Shown here piece after piece: positions 1 to 9,661 of a DNA stretch of 64,000 nt. The stretch covers positions 2,845,566 through 2,909,565 of the forward strand of contig CM044958.1 of NCBI GenBank assembly GCA_024516035.1, given 5' to 3'. The notes beneath the pieces were generated by a model, which did no database searches, was not told where the DNA came from, and worked only from the letters and a program-made list of their open reading frames with translations. Both the position numbers and the translations under genes were made by a program. Within the stretch, counting starts at the first letter, position 1. Each line of letters starts with the position of its first letter. The stretch is from Bactericera cockerelli (lineage: Eukaryota; Arthropoda; Insecta; Hemiptera; Triozidae).

Positions 1-52
1 TTTATTTGTTTTTCTCTCAGGAGTTTGACTTTTCTTTCATGAGAAACTTCAA

Positions 53-741
53 AAATATACAGGGTGTTTGAAAATTTAGTCGCCGAAAGACTTGGAATGT
101 TAACTCGTCAAAGTATGTTGTTAAATCATAAATTGGCTGTGATGATTTTTTTTTTTTGTCGGAAACGTCGGAACTTTTGCACGAATAATTGTGAAAATTT
201 GCTGCCATTTAAAATGGATTTTTATCAAAAGTCAAAATAAATAAACCTCTATTTGGAATAAATAAGATACAAAATAACAATTAAAAAATAAATTCTCAAC
301 AATTAATAGTATTCCAATTCAGTGTGTTGCTGAGGTTTTAAAAGTCAAAATAATGCTGTCAAAATACTCTAAAGTCTAAAATCAGAATACTATAAATATG
401 TATTTTTTAGCACAAAAAGTACATAATAATTTTGACACTCAAAGGTCATCAAAGGCCACACTGAAAAGTCACAAAATTCACACCATCTTGAAATCGGAGC
501 ACTTCTGACAGAATCACCAAGGTACGAATTATGAAACAGGATTAGATTAATCTCATTCTATTTTGCCCTCAACGTCCTCTAGGAGAAATTTCAACCAATC
601 AAAGCGCATTGATATTACCTGTTGTTTGGATCGTAGATTTCCCTAAGAAATTTTTCAATCAACCCTTCATTGGTTTAATCAATCCTTCATTGGTTCAATC
701 AATCCTTCATTGGTTACAGCATTTTGGAACATCCTGTACAA
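53..741. mobile_element. Candidate terminal-inverted-repeat element
   Basis: The left end carries TACAGGGTGTTTGAAAAT and the right end is an imperfect reverse complement of it (ATTTTGGAACATCCTGTAC, 721-739). The same end motif recurs as CACCCTGTATA near 56811. No transposase is seen between the ends. Inside lies a one-sided match to the hairpin MITE family found at 25 and 34 kb (GAATTATGAAACAGGATTAG at about 525). The pairing of these two ends as one element is inference; they could belong to different insertions. Confidence 0.3.
656..716. repeat. 20-bp tandem repeat, three copies
   Basis: Three near-identical 20-bp units of AATCAATCCTTCATTGGTT type sit head to tail. Each carries an ATTGG (inverted CCAAT) core. 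It lies just inside the right end of the candidate element at 53-741. Confidence 0.75.
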
Positions 742-1086
742 CTTTTCCTTTTTCTGAAATAAGGTCTGAAAGGCATTAGAAAGTATGTAATGACTTTGGA
801 TACAATTATCTATGTATATTAGGAGAGAGGGACAGGAGGGTGATGTTAGAAATGCACATAACAGAAAAAAAGGGGATAGAGGAGAAGAGAGAGGAAGAGA
901 GATAGAGAGGGAGAGAAATGGAGATACATAAAATGTATTATCTCCTATACTCTAAGAGTATACATATGTACAATTGTACATACATTATTCGTCACTCATG
1001 CTTTCCCTCTCTCTTCTCTCGTTTTCTTCCATTATCTCTTCATATACATCATTAATTCCCTTCTTTTCCTCTTATACATGTATATT

Positions 1087-1707
1087 GAGAGATATGGAAG
1101 AGAAAGAGTCAGGAGAGTGAAAAGAGAGAGAGAGAGAGAGAGATATATAAGATAAGAGAGAGAAAGATTGAAAAGAGAAGAGGAAAAGAGAAAGAAGAAA
1201 GTGCAAAAGAGAGAGGGTATAAGAAAGAGAAGAGAGTGCAAAAGAGAAGAGGCTAAGAGAGAGAAGAGAGTGCAAAAGAGAGAGGGTAAGAGAGAGAGAG
1301 TGCAAAAGAGAGAGGGTAAGAGAGAGAAGAGTGCAAAAGAGAGAGGGTAAGAGAAATAGAGAGAGAGAAATAGACAGAGAAGAGAGAAAAAAGAGAAAAA
1401 GTTGAGAGAAAAAGAGGAGAGGGTACTGGGTAATAGAAAGTTACAGAGAGAGAGAGAGAGGAGAGGGTAAGAGAAAGAGAGAGAGAGAGACGAGAGGGTA
1501 AGAGAAAGAGAGAGAGTATTAGAGGGTAAGAGAAAGAGAGAGAGAGGAGAGGGTAAGAGAAAGAGAGAGAGGAGAGGGTAAGAGAAAGAGAGAGAGAGGA
1601 GAGGGTAAGAGAAAGAGAGAGAGTAGAGGGTAAGAGAAAGAGAGAGAGGAGAGGGTAAGAGAAAGAGAGAGAGGAGAGGGTAAGAGAAGGAGAGAGAGGA
1701 GAGGGTA

Positions 1708-1741
<34 letters not shown>

Positions 1742-1800
1742 GAGAGGGTAAGAGAGAGAGAGAGAGGAGAGGGTAAGAGAAAGAGAGACAGGAGAGGGTA

Positions 1801-1832
<32 letters not shown>

Positions 1833-1870
1833 GGTAACAGAAAGAGAGAGAGAGAGGAGAGGGTAAGAGA
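1087..1870. repeat. Purine-rich GA array with GGTAAGAG spacing
   Basis: A strand-asymmetric GA tract of about 780 bp. From about 1430 it becomes a degenerate array of about 22-30-bp units, each with a GAGAGGGTAAGAGAAAGAGA core. Both strands are open for long stretches only because of base composition, so I do not call the open frames as genes. The upstream 820-930 stretch is a weaker version of the same composition. Confidence 0.85.
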
Positions 1871-1879
1871 AATATCCCT

Positions 1880-2125
1880 TTTTCAGAGTTCCCGAGCTAG
1901 ATAGTTGGGTCTACTCCTTTATCAAAGTTCCCGAGCTAGATAGTCGGTCTACTCCTTTATCAAAGTCCCCGAGCTAGATAGTCGGCCTACTCTTTTATCA
2001 AAGTGTCCAAGCTAGATAGTCGGTCTACTCTATCGAAGTTCCGGAGTCATTGCTGGTCTACTCCGAGCTAGACAGTCGGTCTACTCCTTTATCGAATTTC
2101 CCAAGCCATTGCTGGTCTACTCCGT
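1880..2125. repeat. About 39-bp minisatellite
   Basis: Roughly five to six imperfect units built around CCCGAGCTAGATAGTCGGTC and CTACTCCTTTATCAAAG, period 38-39 bp. The last units are rearranged with a CATTGCTGGTCTACTCC variant. The array directly borders the outer edge of the large palindrome that starts near 2214. Confidence 0.75.
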
Positions 2126-2215
2126 GTTTCCAGTGACTCAGTTCTACTGAAGTGACTCACTCACTCTTCTGAGTGACCGCTCTGACTCATACTTATATCT
2201 CAGAGCAGGTGCGTG

Positions 2216-2640
2216 AAGATAGCACCCGACATTGAAGCTAGAATTTTGTACCACCTACCATAATAATGTACTAATTATGTACTGTTAGGAACAACAAACC
2301 CCGAATTTTGTACTCCAACCGTAACCCCAGGAGAGAGGTTGAAACATGTCGGGTGCTAACTTCACGCTAGCACCCGACATTAAAGCTAGAATTTTGTACC
2401 ACCTACCATAATAATGTACTAATTATGTACTGTTAGGAACAACAAACCCCGAATTTTGTACTCCAACCGTAACCCCAGGAGAGAGGTTGGAACATGTCGG
2501 GTGCTAACTTCACGATTTTAACCGATGGAGCTAGAATATTGTACCGCATACCAAAATAATCTCTGAATTATGTACTCCCAGGAACAACAAAACCCCGAAT
2601 TTTGTACTCCAACCGTAACGCCAGGAGAGAGGTTTTAACA
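2216..2640 (+). repeat. 148-bp repeat units with inverted ends, left cluster
   Basis: Two very similar 148-bp units begin at 2221 and 2369 with AGCACCCGACATT, and each ends with the inverse ATGTCGGGTGCTAACTTCACG. A third, more diverged unit without the terminal motif follows to about 2640. Each unit therefore has its own inverted termini, so it could be a small TIR element that became tandem. The function is not known. Confidence 0.75.
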
Positions 2641-3230
2641 TCGAAAAACCCACCCCCCGCCTCGCCTATTGAAACGCAAATCACATACAGAACTACATGG
2701 AACCCCGCGCCTCACCTCTTCCATTGCAACGCAGCGATGGGAGCAGAAGTGTGGGGGGACTTCACGTTGTCGGTGCACGTATTAAACCATAGGTTCTCAA
2801 ACAGTGGTACTCGGGACAATTTCAGGTGCACAAAATTGTACCTACTACCCTTTGTTACCATTTAGGTACATGTGCGAATTTGGCTTTTCTCAAATGATGT
2901 ATTTGAAAAACAAGTATAGGAGTAAGTTAGATGACTGTGTCCTCTGATATTCGCGTTAAAATAAGTAACATTTAGCCTGATATTGATGCAATTGTTTCGG
3001 AGAAGAGTAGGGAATCTCACAGAATGTAGATAGGGTAGACCTTTCCATTTTTTTTCGTCGCAGATAACTCAGATGCAGGCGTTACTGACGAAGATAAACA
3101 ATCGTTTATTGATGTGACGTTTATAAGCTCACATTGCTTTGGTAGGTATGTACCTACCTTATTTTTTAACGTCAGCTTCTTTGTGGAATTGTGTTAAGTA
3201 TGATATTATGTAATAAGTAAAAAGTTATCA

Positions 3231-3355
3231 TATTTGTGCTATTCACTTTCGTGATGTCACAACTACTCAAACTCGCTTTACTCAATCTATGCTGAAACCG
3301 GGACTTGAACCACCGACCTCCAGGTTACAAGTCCGCCGCCTTATCGGTAATAAGA
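3231..3355 (-). mobile_element. SINE D copy (tRNA-derived)
   Basis: Minus strand shows a tRNA-like B-box region (CGGTGGTTCAAGTCCCGG) preceded by GTAACCTGGAGGTC and followed by a TTTAGTAAAGCG... tail ending in GTGACATCACGAAAGTG. The family recurs at 7836, 8577, 33377, 35008, 58350, 63403 and 63665. The tail contains the palindromic TGACATCA/TGATGTCA motif. Confidence 0.7.
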
Positions 3356-3444
3356 TAATGTCATACTCTGTATACCCATTACTGTTTACTTTTATAATAA
3401 ATCATAAATCGCTTCTGCAATTTTCAATTTTATATTTTCCTTTT

Positions 3445-3640
3445 TCCTAACAAATGGAACACTGTGAACACAGATTTTCCAAACGTCGTGGGTTCAAATC
3501 CAAGTGAGGACATGACAAGATTTCTTCTGTTTGGAATTCTTATCACATGATCTTGACTTGCTGCTGGGAAAATGAGACTTTAATAGTCCTAATTCGGCAG
3601 AATAAACAAGCCGATATTATTATTATTATATTATTTATAT
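3445..3640 (+). mobile_element. SINE B copy, diverged
   Basis: Degenerate tRNA-like head with GTCGTGGGTTCAAATCC (B-box), then the family tail GACATGACAAG..., GACTTGCTGCTGG, TAATAGTCCTAATTCGGCAG and (ATT)n. The equivalent copy in the right palindrome arm lies at 7565-7735 on the minus strand. Confidence 0.65.
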
Positions 3641-3663
3641 AATTACATGCTATGATTAAGTAG

Positions 3664-3930
3664 TAGTCAAGGTGGCAGAGTGAGTTGGCGCGCTAGGCAT
3701 TGCACGCACGGTAACCTGGGTTCGATCCCCAGCGAGGTAGGATTTTTCTGCTCTGTACTTAGATGTTCGGGGTCCACTCATATATACCTCGTGAGGAAAA
3801 ATGAGTAGCTCTTTTGATGTGAAACAGCGACCAGTGGCGGAATTATAGGCAAAAATTGTACAAGATATTGTATATTAAGGTGGTATAGTCCTATAATTCA
3901 GCGCTACCCACCAAGTTGTGACATAATATA
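3664..3930 (+). mobile_element. SINE A copy (tRNA-derived)
   Basis: tRNA-like head: A-box-like GAGTGAGTTGGCGCGCTAGG and B-box GGGTTCGATCCCCAGC. The body has GATTTTTCTGCTCTGTACTT and ACCTCGTGAGGAAAAATGAG, and the 3' part has GCGACCAGTGGCGGAATTAT and AATTCAGCGCTACCCACC. It is one of the most complete copies here; others are at 7290, 15216, 21598, 28845 and 58070. Confidence 0.75.
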
Positions 3931-3954
3931 TTTCAGGAACATTAAACTCCAAAT

Positions 3955-4180
3955 TGCCAGCGTGGCGTCGCTGGCGCGTTGAATGCAAAAGTTCTCTCAG
4001 GATCACCGAGGTTAATCAACGTTTAGCGAGGTAAACGTTGTTTAATGTTGCTTAACACAGGCTGGGTGAGGTTAATGTGGGTATCAGGTTTGTGAGTTTC
4101 CTACAAATGGAGGGTAACACCCCCGTCGTGATATGACCATGCAATGCAGTTGTAGGGCAAGTTCAAAAAATACTTGGAAC
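3955..4180 (+). mobile_element. 5S rRNA-derived SINE (SINE3-like)
   Basis: The head resembles a 5S rRNA gene: GCGTTGAATGC, GTTCTCTCAGGATCACCGAG and a box-A-like TTAATCAACGTTTAGCGAGG. The family body follows, with GGCTGGGTGAGGTTAATGTG, TTTGTGAGTTTCCT, GGAGGGTAACACCCCCGTCG and ATGACCATG. It lies in the loop of the large palindrome. Confidence 0.7.
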
Positions 4181-4216
4181 TTTGTACATGTTGGTCCGGC
4201 GTGAAGTTGGCACGCG

Positions 4217-4337
4217 ATAGAGAGTGATAGAGAGACACAGAGAGAGAGAGAGAAAGAGAGAGAGAGAGCGAGAGAAAGAGAAAGAGAAAGAGAAGAGAAG
4301 AGAAAGAGAAGAGAAAGAAGAGAGAAAAGAGAGAGGA

Positions 4338-4369
<32 letters not shown>

Positions 4370-4452
4370 AAAGAGAGGAGAAGAGAGAAGAGAGGGAGAG
4401 AGTGAGAGAGAGAGAGAGGAACGATAGAAGAGAGAGAGAAAGAGAAATAGAA
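4217..4452. repeat. GA microsatellite
   Basis: Nearly pure purine tract of GAGAGA and GAAAGA words. It abuts the 3' end of the decayed LINE at 4453-5700; a second GA tract abuts that element's other end. Confidence 0.9.
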
Positions 4453-5700
4453 TTTTGAATTTGAATGGGTTTACTTTATTTTACATAATTGGTACATACA
4501 TGGATACATCACCTAAGCTAACAAGTAACTTCTGCGGTGACGGTTCTCTTCTTCAGGTTAATCTAAATAAGTATAAAACAAAATTAAATTATAATAAAAA
4601 GTAAGAATATTCAAAAATGGCTTAAATACATGAAAAAATTATTAAATAAATTAAAGAAATTGTATTGATGAATAAAAATTTGAATTCGAAGGTAGGTGGC
4701 TTAATATATTATGTACATGAAGTAATGATTAAATAAAATGTATTAATGGAAAAAAATAGATAATAATTATCTATTATTCCAAAAGTACAGCTTTTAGTTT
4801 CTCTTTTACTATATTTAAGTTTTCCTCGTCTATAAAATTTTCGCAATATTGATTTAGCAATTTTGGTAAAACTCGTTCCCCATATTTCGTAAACGCTTGA
4901 CTCATAATAAAGTCTTGTTTTCGGAGCTTATACGTTATTTCGATTTTTCTTCTGAATCGCGGGTTATTGAAATTTTGTGTCAGTAATACCAGTTTTGATA
5001 ATTGCTCGGGCGTTAAGAACTTTTGCACGTTGCGATTATTATGAAAAAGGTATTTTATTATTTTCCTCTGTATACTGTTTAATGGTTCCAAAATGTAAGC
5101 TGGTGCATAGGTATAGATCGTCAATAAATCAATGATTTTATTTTACATAAGAGTGACTGGACATTTCCTTTGCGTAGCTGGTAATTGACGATCCTCATTT
5201 TTTTACAGAGCATGTTTACATGAGTTTTCATCTTGAAGCAGTTGTCAATATTAACCCCGAGATATATACAACTATCAGTGTACTCAATATATGGGCACTG
5301 ACAGTTATTTTATTGGTTATGTACGTCTCTGTAAATAAACATGATCTAGTATGATATTTTATTTTATAGTTATTTAATTCTGATATGCCTTTTGCTGTTC
5401 CCATCGCCATGGTCTCCGTTTTACTTTGATTAATGAATATATCATTATTGTAAAAATATTTTTGTAATTTTATGAAATCATGTTGTGCCGTCTTTACTGC
5501 AATCTCGAGACTTTTGTGGATCGATATGATGCATGAATCATTTACATCATGAGTGTAAATATTATACCATCCTGGGCTATTTATCCCACCGGTCACCAAG
5601 CCGTCTTCGATAGAAATTTCTTCACTCATTGTTTGTTTTGTTATCTGAATTCTACCATCCAGGTAATTAGTAAATAAACTATTTTTCATTCATATGTCTT
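4453..5700 (-). pseudogene. Decayed non-LTR retrotransposon, RT C-terminal half
   Basis: Minus-strand fragments match the latter half of a LINE reverse transcriptase. At 5689-5228 the frame reads NYLDGRIQITK, then a degraded motif-B region (DGLVTGGINSPGWYNIYTHD in place of the usual G-P-Q-G-S), and then a NDIFINQSKTETMAMG region. The YADD catalytic box is missing. After a frameshift near 5275, LGVNIDNCFKMKTHVNMLC continues in another frame. A third piece (5124-4774) gives the C-terminal tail (SIQRKIIKYLF, FTKYGERVLPKLLNQYC). The rest to 4453 is probably 3' UTR. There are at least two frameshifts and 5' truncation, so it is inactive. The clade is uncertain. Confidence 0.7.
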
Positions 5701-5703
5701 TTA

Positions 5704-5788
5704 GAGATAGAAAGAGAGAAGAGAGAGAGAGAGAGAAAGAGAAATAGAGTTAGAAAGAGAGAAGAGAGTGAGAGAGAGAAAGAGATAT

Positions 5789-5827
<39 letters not shown>

Positions 5828-6753
5828 TAGAAATAGAGATAGAAAGAGAGAAGAGAGTGAGAGAGAGAAAGAGATATAGAAAGAGAGAGAGAGAGAGAGA
5901 AAGAGAGATAGAAAGAGAGATAGAAAGAGAGAAGAGAGAGAGAGAAAGAGAGAAGAGAGAGAGAAAGAGAAATAGAGAGAGAAAGAGAAATAGAGATAGA
6001 AAGAGAGAAAAGAGAGATAGAGAGATAGAAAAAGAGAAGAGAGAGGGAGAGAAAGAGAAATAGAGATAGAAAGAGAGAAGAGAGAGAGAAAGAGAGATAG
6101 AAAGAGAGATAGAAAGAGAGAAGAGAGAGAGAGAAAGAGAGATAGAAAGAAAGAAGAGAGAGAAAGAGAAATAGAGATAGAAAGAGAGAAGAGAGGGAAA
6201 GAGAGATAGAAAGATAGAAGAGAGAGAGAGAAAGAGAGAAAAGAGAGGAAAGAAAGAGAGAAGAGAGAGAGAGAGAAAGAGAAATGGAAAGAGAGAAGAG
6301 AGAGAGAAAGAGAGATAGAAAGAGAGAAGAGAGAGAGAGAGGGAAAGAGAGAAAGAGAGAAGAGAGAGAGAAAGAGAAATAGAGAGAGAAAGAGAAATAG
6401 AGAGAGAAAGAGAAATAGATATAGAAAGAGAGAAGAGAGAGATAGAGAGATAGAAAAAGAGAAGAGAGAGAGAGGGAAAGAGAAATAGAGATAGAAAGAG
6501 AGAAGAGAGAGAGGTAGAAAGAGAGATAGAAAGAGAGAAGAGAGAGAGAGAAGAGAGATAGAAAGAAAGAAGAGAGAGAAAGAGAGAGAAAGAGAAATAG
6601 AGATAGAAAGAGAGAAGAGAGGGATAGAGAGAAAGAGAGATCGAAAGATAGAAGAGAGAGAGAGAGAGAAAGAAAGAGAGAAGAGAGAGAAAGAGAAATA
6701 GAGATAGAAAGAGAGAAGAGAGAGAGAAAGAGAGAAGAGAGAGAGAGAGATAG
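5704..6753. repeat. Kilobase GA/GAAA microsatellite
   Basis: About 1.05 kb of purine-only sequence composed of GAGAGA, AAAGAGA and GATAGAAAGAG words with almost no pyrimidine except scattered T. Long Ser/Leu/Phe-rich open frames on the minus strand are composition artefacts and are not called. Confidence 0.92.
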
Positions 6754-7289
6754 GCAGATTCATTCAGATTCTGCATGGTTCAAGAAATAGTCTGGCGCCA
6801 CTGCAGACTATGAAATTGTCACTAAGGGTGGTTTGGAAATCATGAATTTGTATCTTGATAAGCTGGTGTGAATATTTTCACAGAAATACCATCGAAAGGA
6901 AAGGTACAAAAAACTTATATCCTAATGCTTATATTTTTTCTTCTATCATAAACTATGTAACTAGGAATGTTTAGTAAAAATGCTTCTACTTTCTCCACAG
7001 GTAACACGACTATTACAGAAACATGACTCAACATACAATATACAACACTGACTAGACAATGACTTAACTCAAACTGCCCAACAAACAAAGACACGAATAC
7101 AAATTAAATGTATCTTCCTGTGGTTAAATTAGCAGGAAGATAACAACATGATCACAGAAAACACACAGGATGATAACAAAAAAAAGTCAAAAACAGGGAG
7201 GCGGATAAGTCAAAAACAGGAACCGCTCCCCCAAATAAAGCTAGATAAACCTTATCTAGCAACCGTAAAGTTGCAATTATTATTATTTG
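6754..7289. other. Unassigned palindrome-loop DNA
   Basis: No gene or known repeat recognised. A small inverted repeat, TATCTTCCTG...CAGGAAGATA, is present at about 7110-7141. The segment closes the loop of the large palindrome. Confidence 0.5.
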
Positions 7290-7535
7290 CTACAGAGGAC
7301 TTTACCACTTTAATATACAATATCTTGTACGATTTTTTTGCCTATAATTCCGCCACTGGTCGCTGTTTCACATCAAAAGAGCTACTCATTTTTCCTCACG
7401 AGGTATATAATATGAGTGGACCCCGAACTTCTAAGTACAGAGCAGAAAAAATCCTACCTCGCTGGGGATCGAACCCAGGTCACCGTGCGTATTGGCCTAG
7501 CGCGCTAACTCACTCTGCCACCTTGACTAATACTT
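7290..7535 (-). mobile_element. SINE A copy, right-arm partner
   Basis: Reverse complement of the 3664-3930 copy, with the same tRNA-like head (ending CTGCCACCTTGAC at 7527) and tail. A plus-strand open frame of 129 codons runs through it, but it is the SINE read backwards and not a gene. Confidence 0.75.
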
Positions 7536-7559
7536 AATCATAGCATGTAATTATATAAA

Positions 7560-7735
7560 TAATAATAATATCGGCTTGTTTATTCTGCCGAATTAGGACT
7601 ATTAAAGTCTCATTTTCCCAGCAGCAAGTCAAGATCATGTGATAAGAATTCCAAACAGAAGAAATCTTGTCATGTCCTCACTTGGATTTGAACCCACGAC
7701 GTTTGGAAAATCTGTGTTCACAGTGTTCCGTTTGT
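7560..7735 (-). mobile_element. SINE B copy, right-arm partner
   Basis: Mirror of the 3445-3640 copy: (AAT)n, CTGCCGAATTAGGACTATTA and the degenerate B-box GGATTTGAACCCACGAC. The spacing to the neighbouring SINE A matches that of the left arm. Confidence 0.65.
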
Positions 7736-7835
7736 TAGGAAAAAGGAAAATATAAAATTGAAAATTTCAGAAGCGATTTATGATTTATTATAAAAGTAAA
7801 CAGTAATGGGTATACAGAGTATGACATTATGTTAT

Positions 7836-8305
7836 TACCGATAAGGCGGCGGACTTGTAACCTGGAGGTCGGTGGTTCAAGTCCCGGTTTCAGCATAGAT
7901 TGAGTAAAGCGAGTTTGACACCTACGCAAAAACCTATATCAGCCACACATGCCTCACTGCGTCTTCAGCAGCTGAGATTGCAGCAAAGAGGAAACATGAC
8001 AAGTACAGCAACATCATAGCAAGTGGGTACCTCTTTGTTGCAGTTGCTACAGAGACATGTGGATCATGGAGCCAAGAAGCTAGAAAATGGATAGAAGAAA
8101 TTGGAAAGCATATGATGGTTCGAACTGGAGATGGAAGGACACCTGGTTTTTTCAAACAGAAAATTTCCCTCGCCATACAGAGGGGTAATGCGGCGAGCGT
8201 ATTGGGCTCGTTGCCATTTAATATCAATATGGATGAGGTGTTTTACCTGTAATAAAAGTTTGAGTAGTTGTGACATCACGAAAGTGAATAGCACAAACAT
8301 GATAA
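7836..8305 (+). mobile_element. SINE D copy split by a LINE fragment
   Basis: tRNA-like head (GGAGGTCGGTGGTTCAAGTC) and tail TTGAGTAAAGCGAGTTTGA are followed by a 338-bp insertion (7919-8256). The tail then resumes with AGTTTGAGTAGTTGTGACAT. The uninterrupted version is the left-arm copy at 3231-3355, so the insertion post-dates the palindrome. Confidence 0.7.
7919..8256 (+). pseudogene. 5'-truncated LINE, C-terminal domain of the RT protein
   Basis: One uninterrupted frame from 7920 to the stop at 8250-8252 encodes about 110 residues. They include AAEIAAKRKHDKY, FVAVATETCGSWSQEARKW, ISLAIQRGNAASVLGSLP and a terminal DEVFYL. From family knowledge, this resembles the conserved C-terminal region after the reverse transcriptase in a widespread invertebrate LINE lineage (pattern V-E-T-x-G-x-W-x-x-E, then S-x-A-x-Q-R-G-N-A). 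The insertion is flanked by AGTTTGA at 7912-7918 and 8257-8263, and it ends right after the stop codon as TAATAAA. No RT core is present, so it is a dead 5'-truncated insertion. The lack of stops suggests it is fairly young. Confidence 0.65.
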
Positions 8306-8576
8306 CTTATTACATAATATCGTACCTAACACAGTTCCACAAAGAAGCTGAAGGTAAAAAATAAGGTAGGTACATACCTACCAAAGTAATGTGAGCGTAA
8401 TATAAACGTCACATCAATAAACGATTGCGTTTATCTTCGTCAGCAACGCCTGCATCTGAATTATCTGCGACGAAAAAAAAATGGAAAGGTCTACCTATCT
8501 AAATTCTGTGAGATTACATATTATATACCTACTCTTCTCAGAAACAATTGCATCAATATCAGGCTGGATGTTACTT

Positions 8577-8735
8577 TATTAGCTATCATACTTGTGTTAA
8601 TCACTTTCGTGATGTCATAACTACTCAAACTCGCTTTACTAAATCTACGCTGAAACCGGGACTTGAACCACCGACCTCCAGGTAACAAGTCCGCCGCCCT
8701 ATCGATTAAACTACTGAGGTCGGTCTAATCAGGTT
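8577..8735 (-). mobile_element. Extra SINE D copy in the right arm only
   Basis: Minus-strand SINE D (CGGTGGTTCAAGTCCCGG head, GTGACATCACGAAAGTG-like tail). It is bounded by imperfect direct repeats CAGGCTGGATGTTACT and CAGGTTGAATGTTACT, consistent with a target-site duplication. The left arm has the uninterrupted sequence near 2965, so this insertion came after the inverted duplication. Confidence 0.7.
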
Positions 8736-9189
8736 GAATGTTACTCATTTTAACGCGAATGTCAGAGGACACTTCTAACTTACTCCTATATATGTGTTTT
8801 ACAAATACAACATGAAAAGCCAGATTCGCACATATAATTATGTGGTAACAAAGGGTAGTAGGGCTTTTATTATTTTTTTGTGGAGACTTGATATTGATTT
8901 TCATCAAAAAATCAACTTAACTACTAGTGTTAAACATATATTATCTTTCACGGTCTTTGTGTACGGTCAAAATTTTATCATATTTTGTGTACAACTGAAA
9001 ATGGCTTCCCGTACCATCTGAAATTGCCCCGAGTACCACCGTTTGAGAACCTATGGTTTAATTCATGAGAACAACGTGGAACTGCTCCCATCGCTTCGTT
9101 GCAATGAGAGAGGCACGGGGTTCCATACAGTTCTGCATCTGATTTGCGTTTCAATAGGCGAGGCGGGGGGTGGGTTTTTCGATGTTAAA

Positions 9190-9606
9190 ACCTCTCTCCT
9201 GGCGTTACGGTTGGAGTACAAAATTCGGGGTTTGTTGTTCCTGGGAGTACATAATTCAGAGATTATTTTAGTATGCGGTACAATATTCTAGCTCCATCGG
9301 TTAAAATCGTGAAGTTAGCACCCGACATGTTCCAACCTCTCTCCTGGGGTTACGGTTGGAGTACAAAATTCGGGGTTTGTTGTTCCTAACAGTACATAAT
9401 TAGTACATTATTATGGTAGGTGGTACAAAATTCTAGCTTCAATGTCGGGTGCTAGCGTGAAGTTAGCACCCGACATGTTTCAACCTCTCTCCTGGGGTTA
9501 CGGTTGGAGTACAAAATTCGGGGTTTGTGGTTCCTAACAGTACATAATTAGTACATTATTATGGTAGGTGGTACAAAATTCTAGCTTCAATGTCGGGTGC
9601 TATCTT
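9190..9606 (-). repeat. 148-bp repeat units, right cluster
   Basis: Mirror image of 2216-2640: one diverged unit (about 9190-9300) and two similar units (about 9307-9605) with TAGCACCCGACATG and ATGTCGGGTGCTA ends. Its presence at the outer edge of both arms shows that the triplet existed before the inverted duplication. Confidence 0.75.
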
Positions 9607-9661
9607 CACTCTCAGAGCCTCTCTTTACTCAACCTCCAATGGAAGAATATTCTCTCCCAGG

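Larger units (their letters stand above)
2214..3935 (+). repeat. Left arm of a giant imperfect palindrome
   Basis: This 1.7-kb segment is repeated in reverse complement at about 7290-9607. From the outside inward both arms contain three 148-bp class units, a diverged single-copy stretch with GTACCTACC and CAGGCGTT motifs, a SINE D, a SINE B and a SINE A. Small substitutions and indels separate the arms, so this is not simply an assembly mirror. The SINEs are shared at equivalent positions, so they were present before the inverted duplication formed. Confidence 0.85.
7290..9607 (-). repeat. Right arm of the giant imperfect palindrome
   Basis: Reverse-complement partner of 2214-3935. It is about 600 bp longer because of two later insertions absent from the left arm: a 338-bp LINE fragment (7919-8256, flanked by AGTTTGA on both sides) and an additional SINE D (about 8577-8735). 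The loop between the arms (3936-7289) holds a 5S-SINE, GA arrays and a decayed LINE. Confidence 0.85.

Noticed and set aside
5679..6776. 365- and 337-codon open frames on the minus strand
   Set aside because: They consist of Ser, Leu and Phe encoded by a CT/GA microsatellite, open in several frames at once. Composition artefact.
7148..7537. 129-codon plus-strand frame
   Set aside because: Its second half is the antisense of SINE A; the rest has no recognisable domain.
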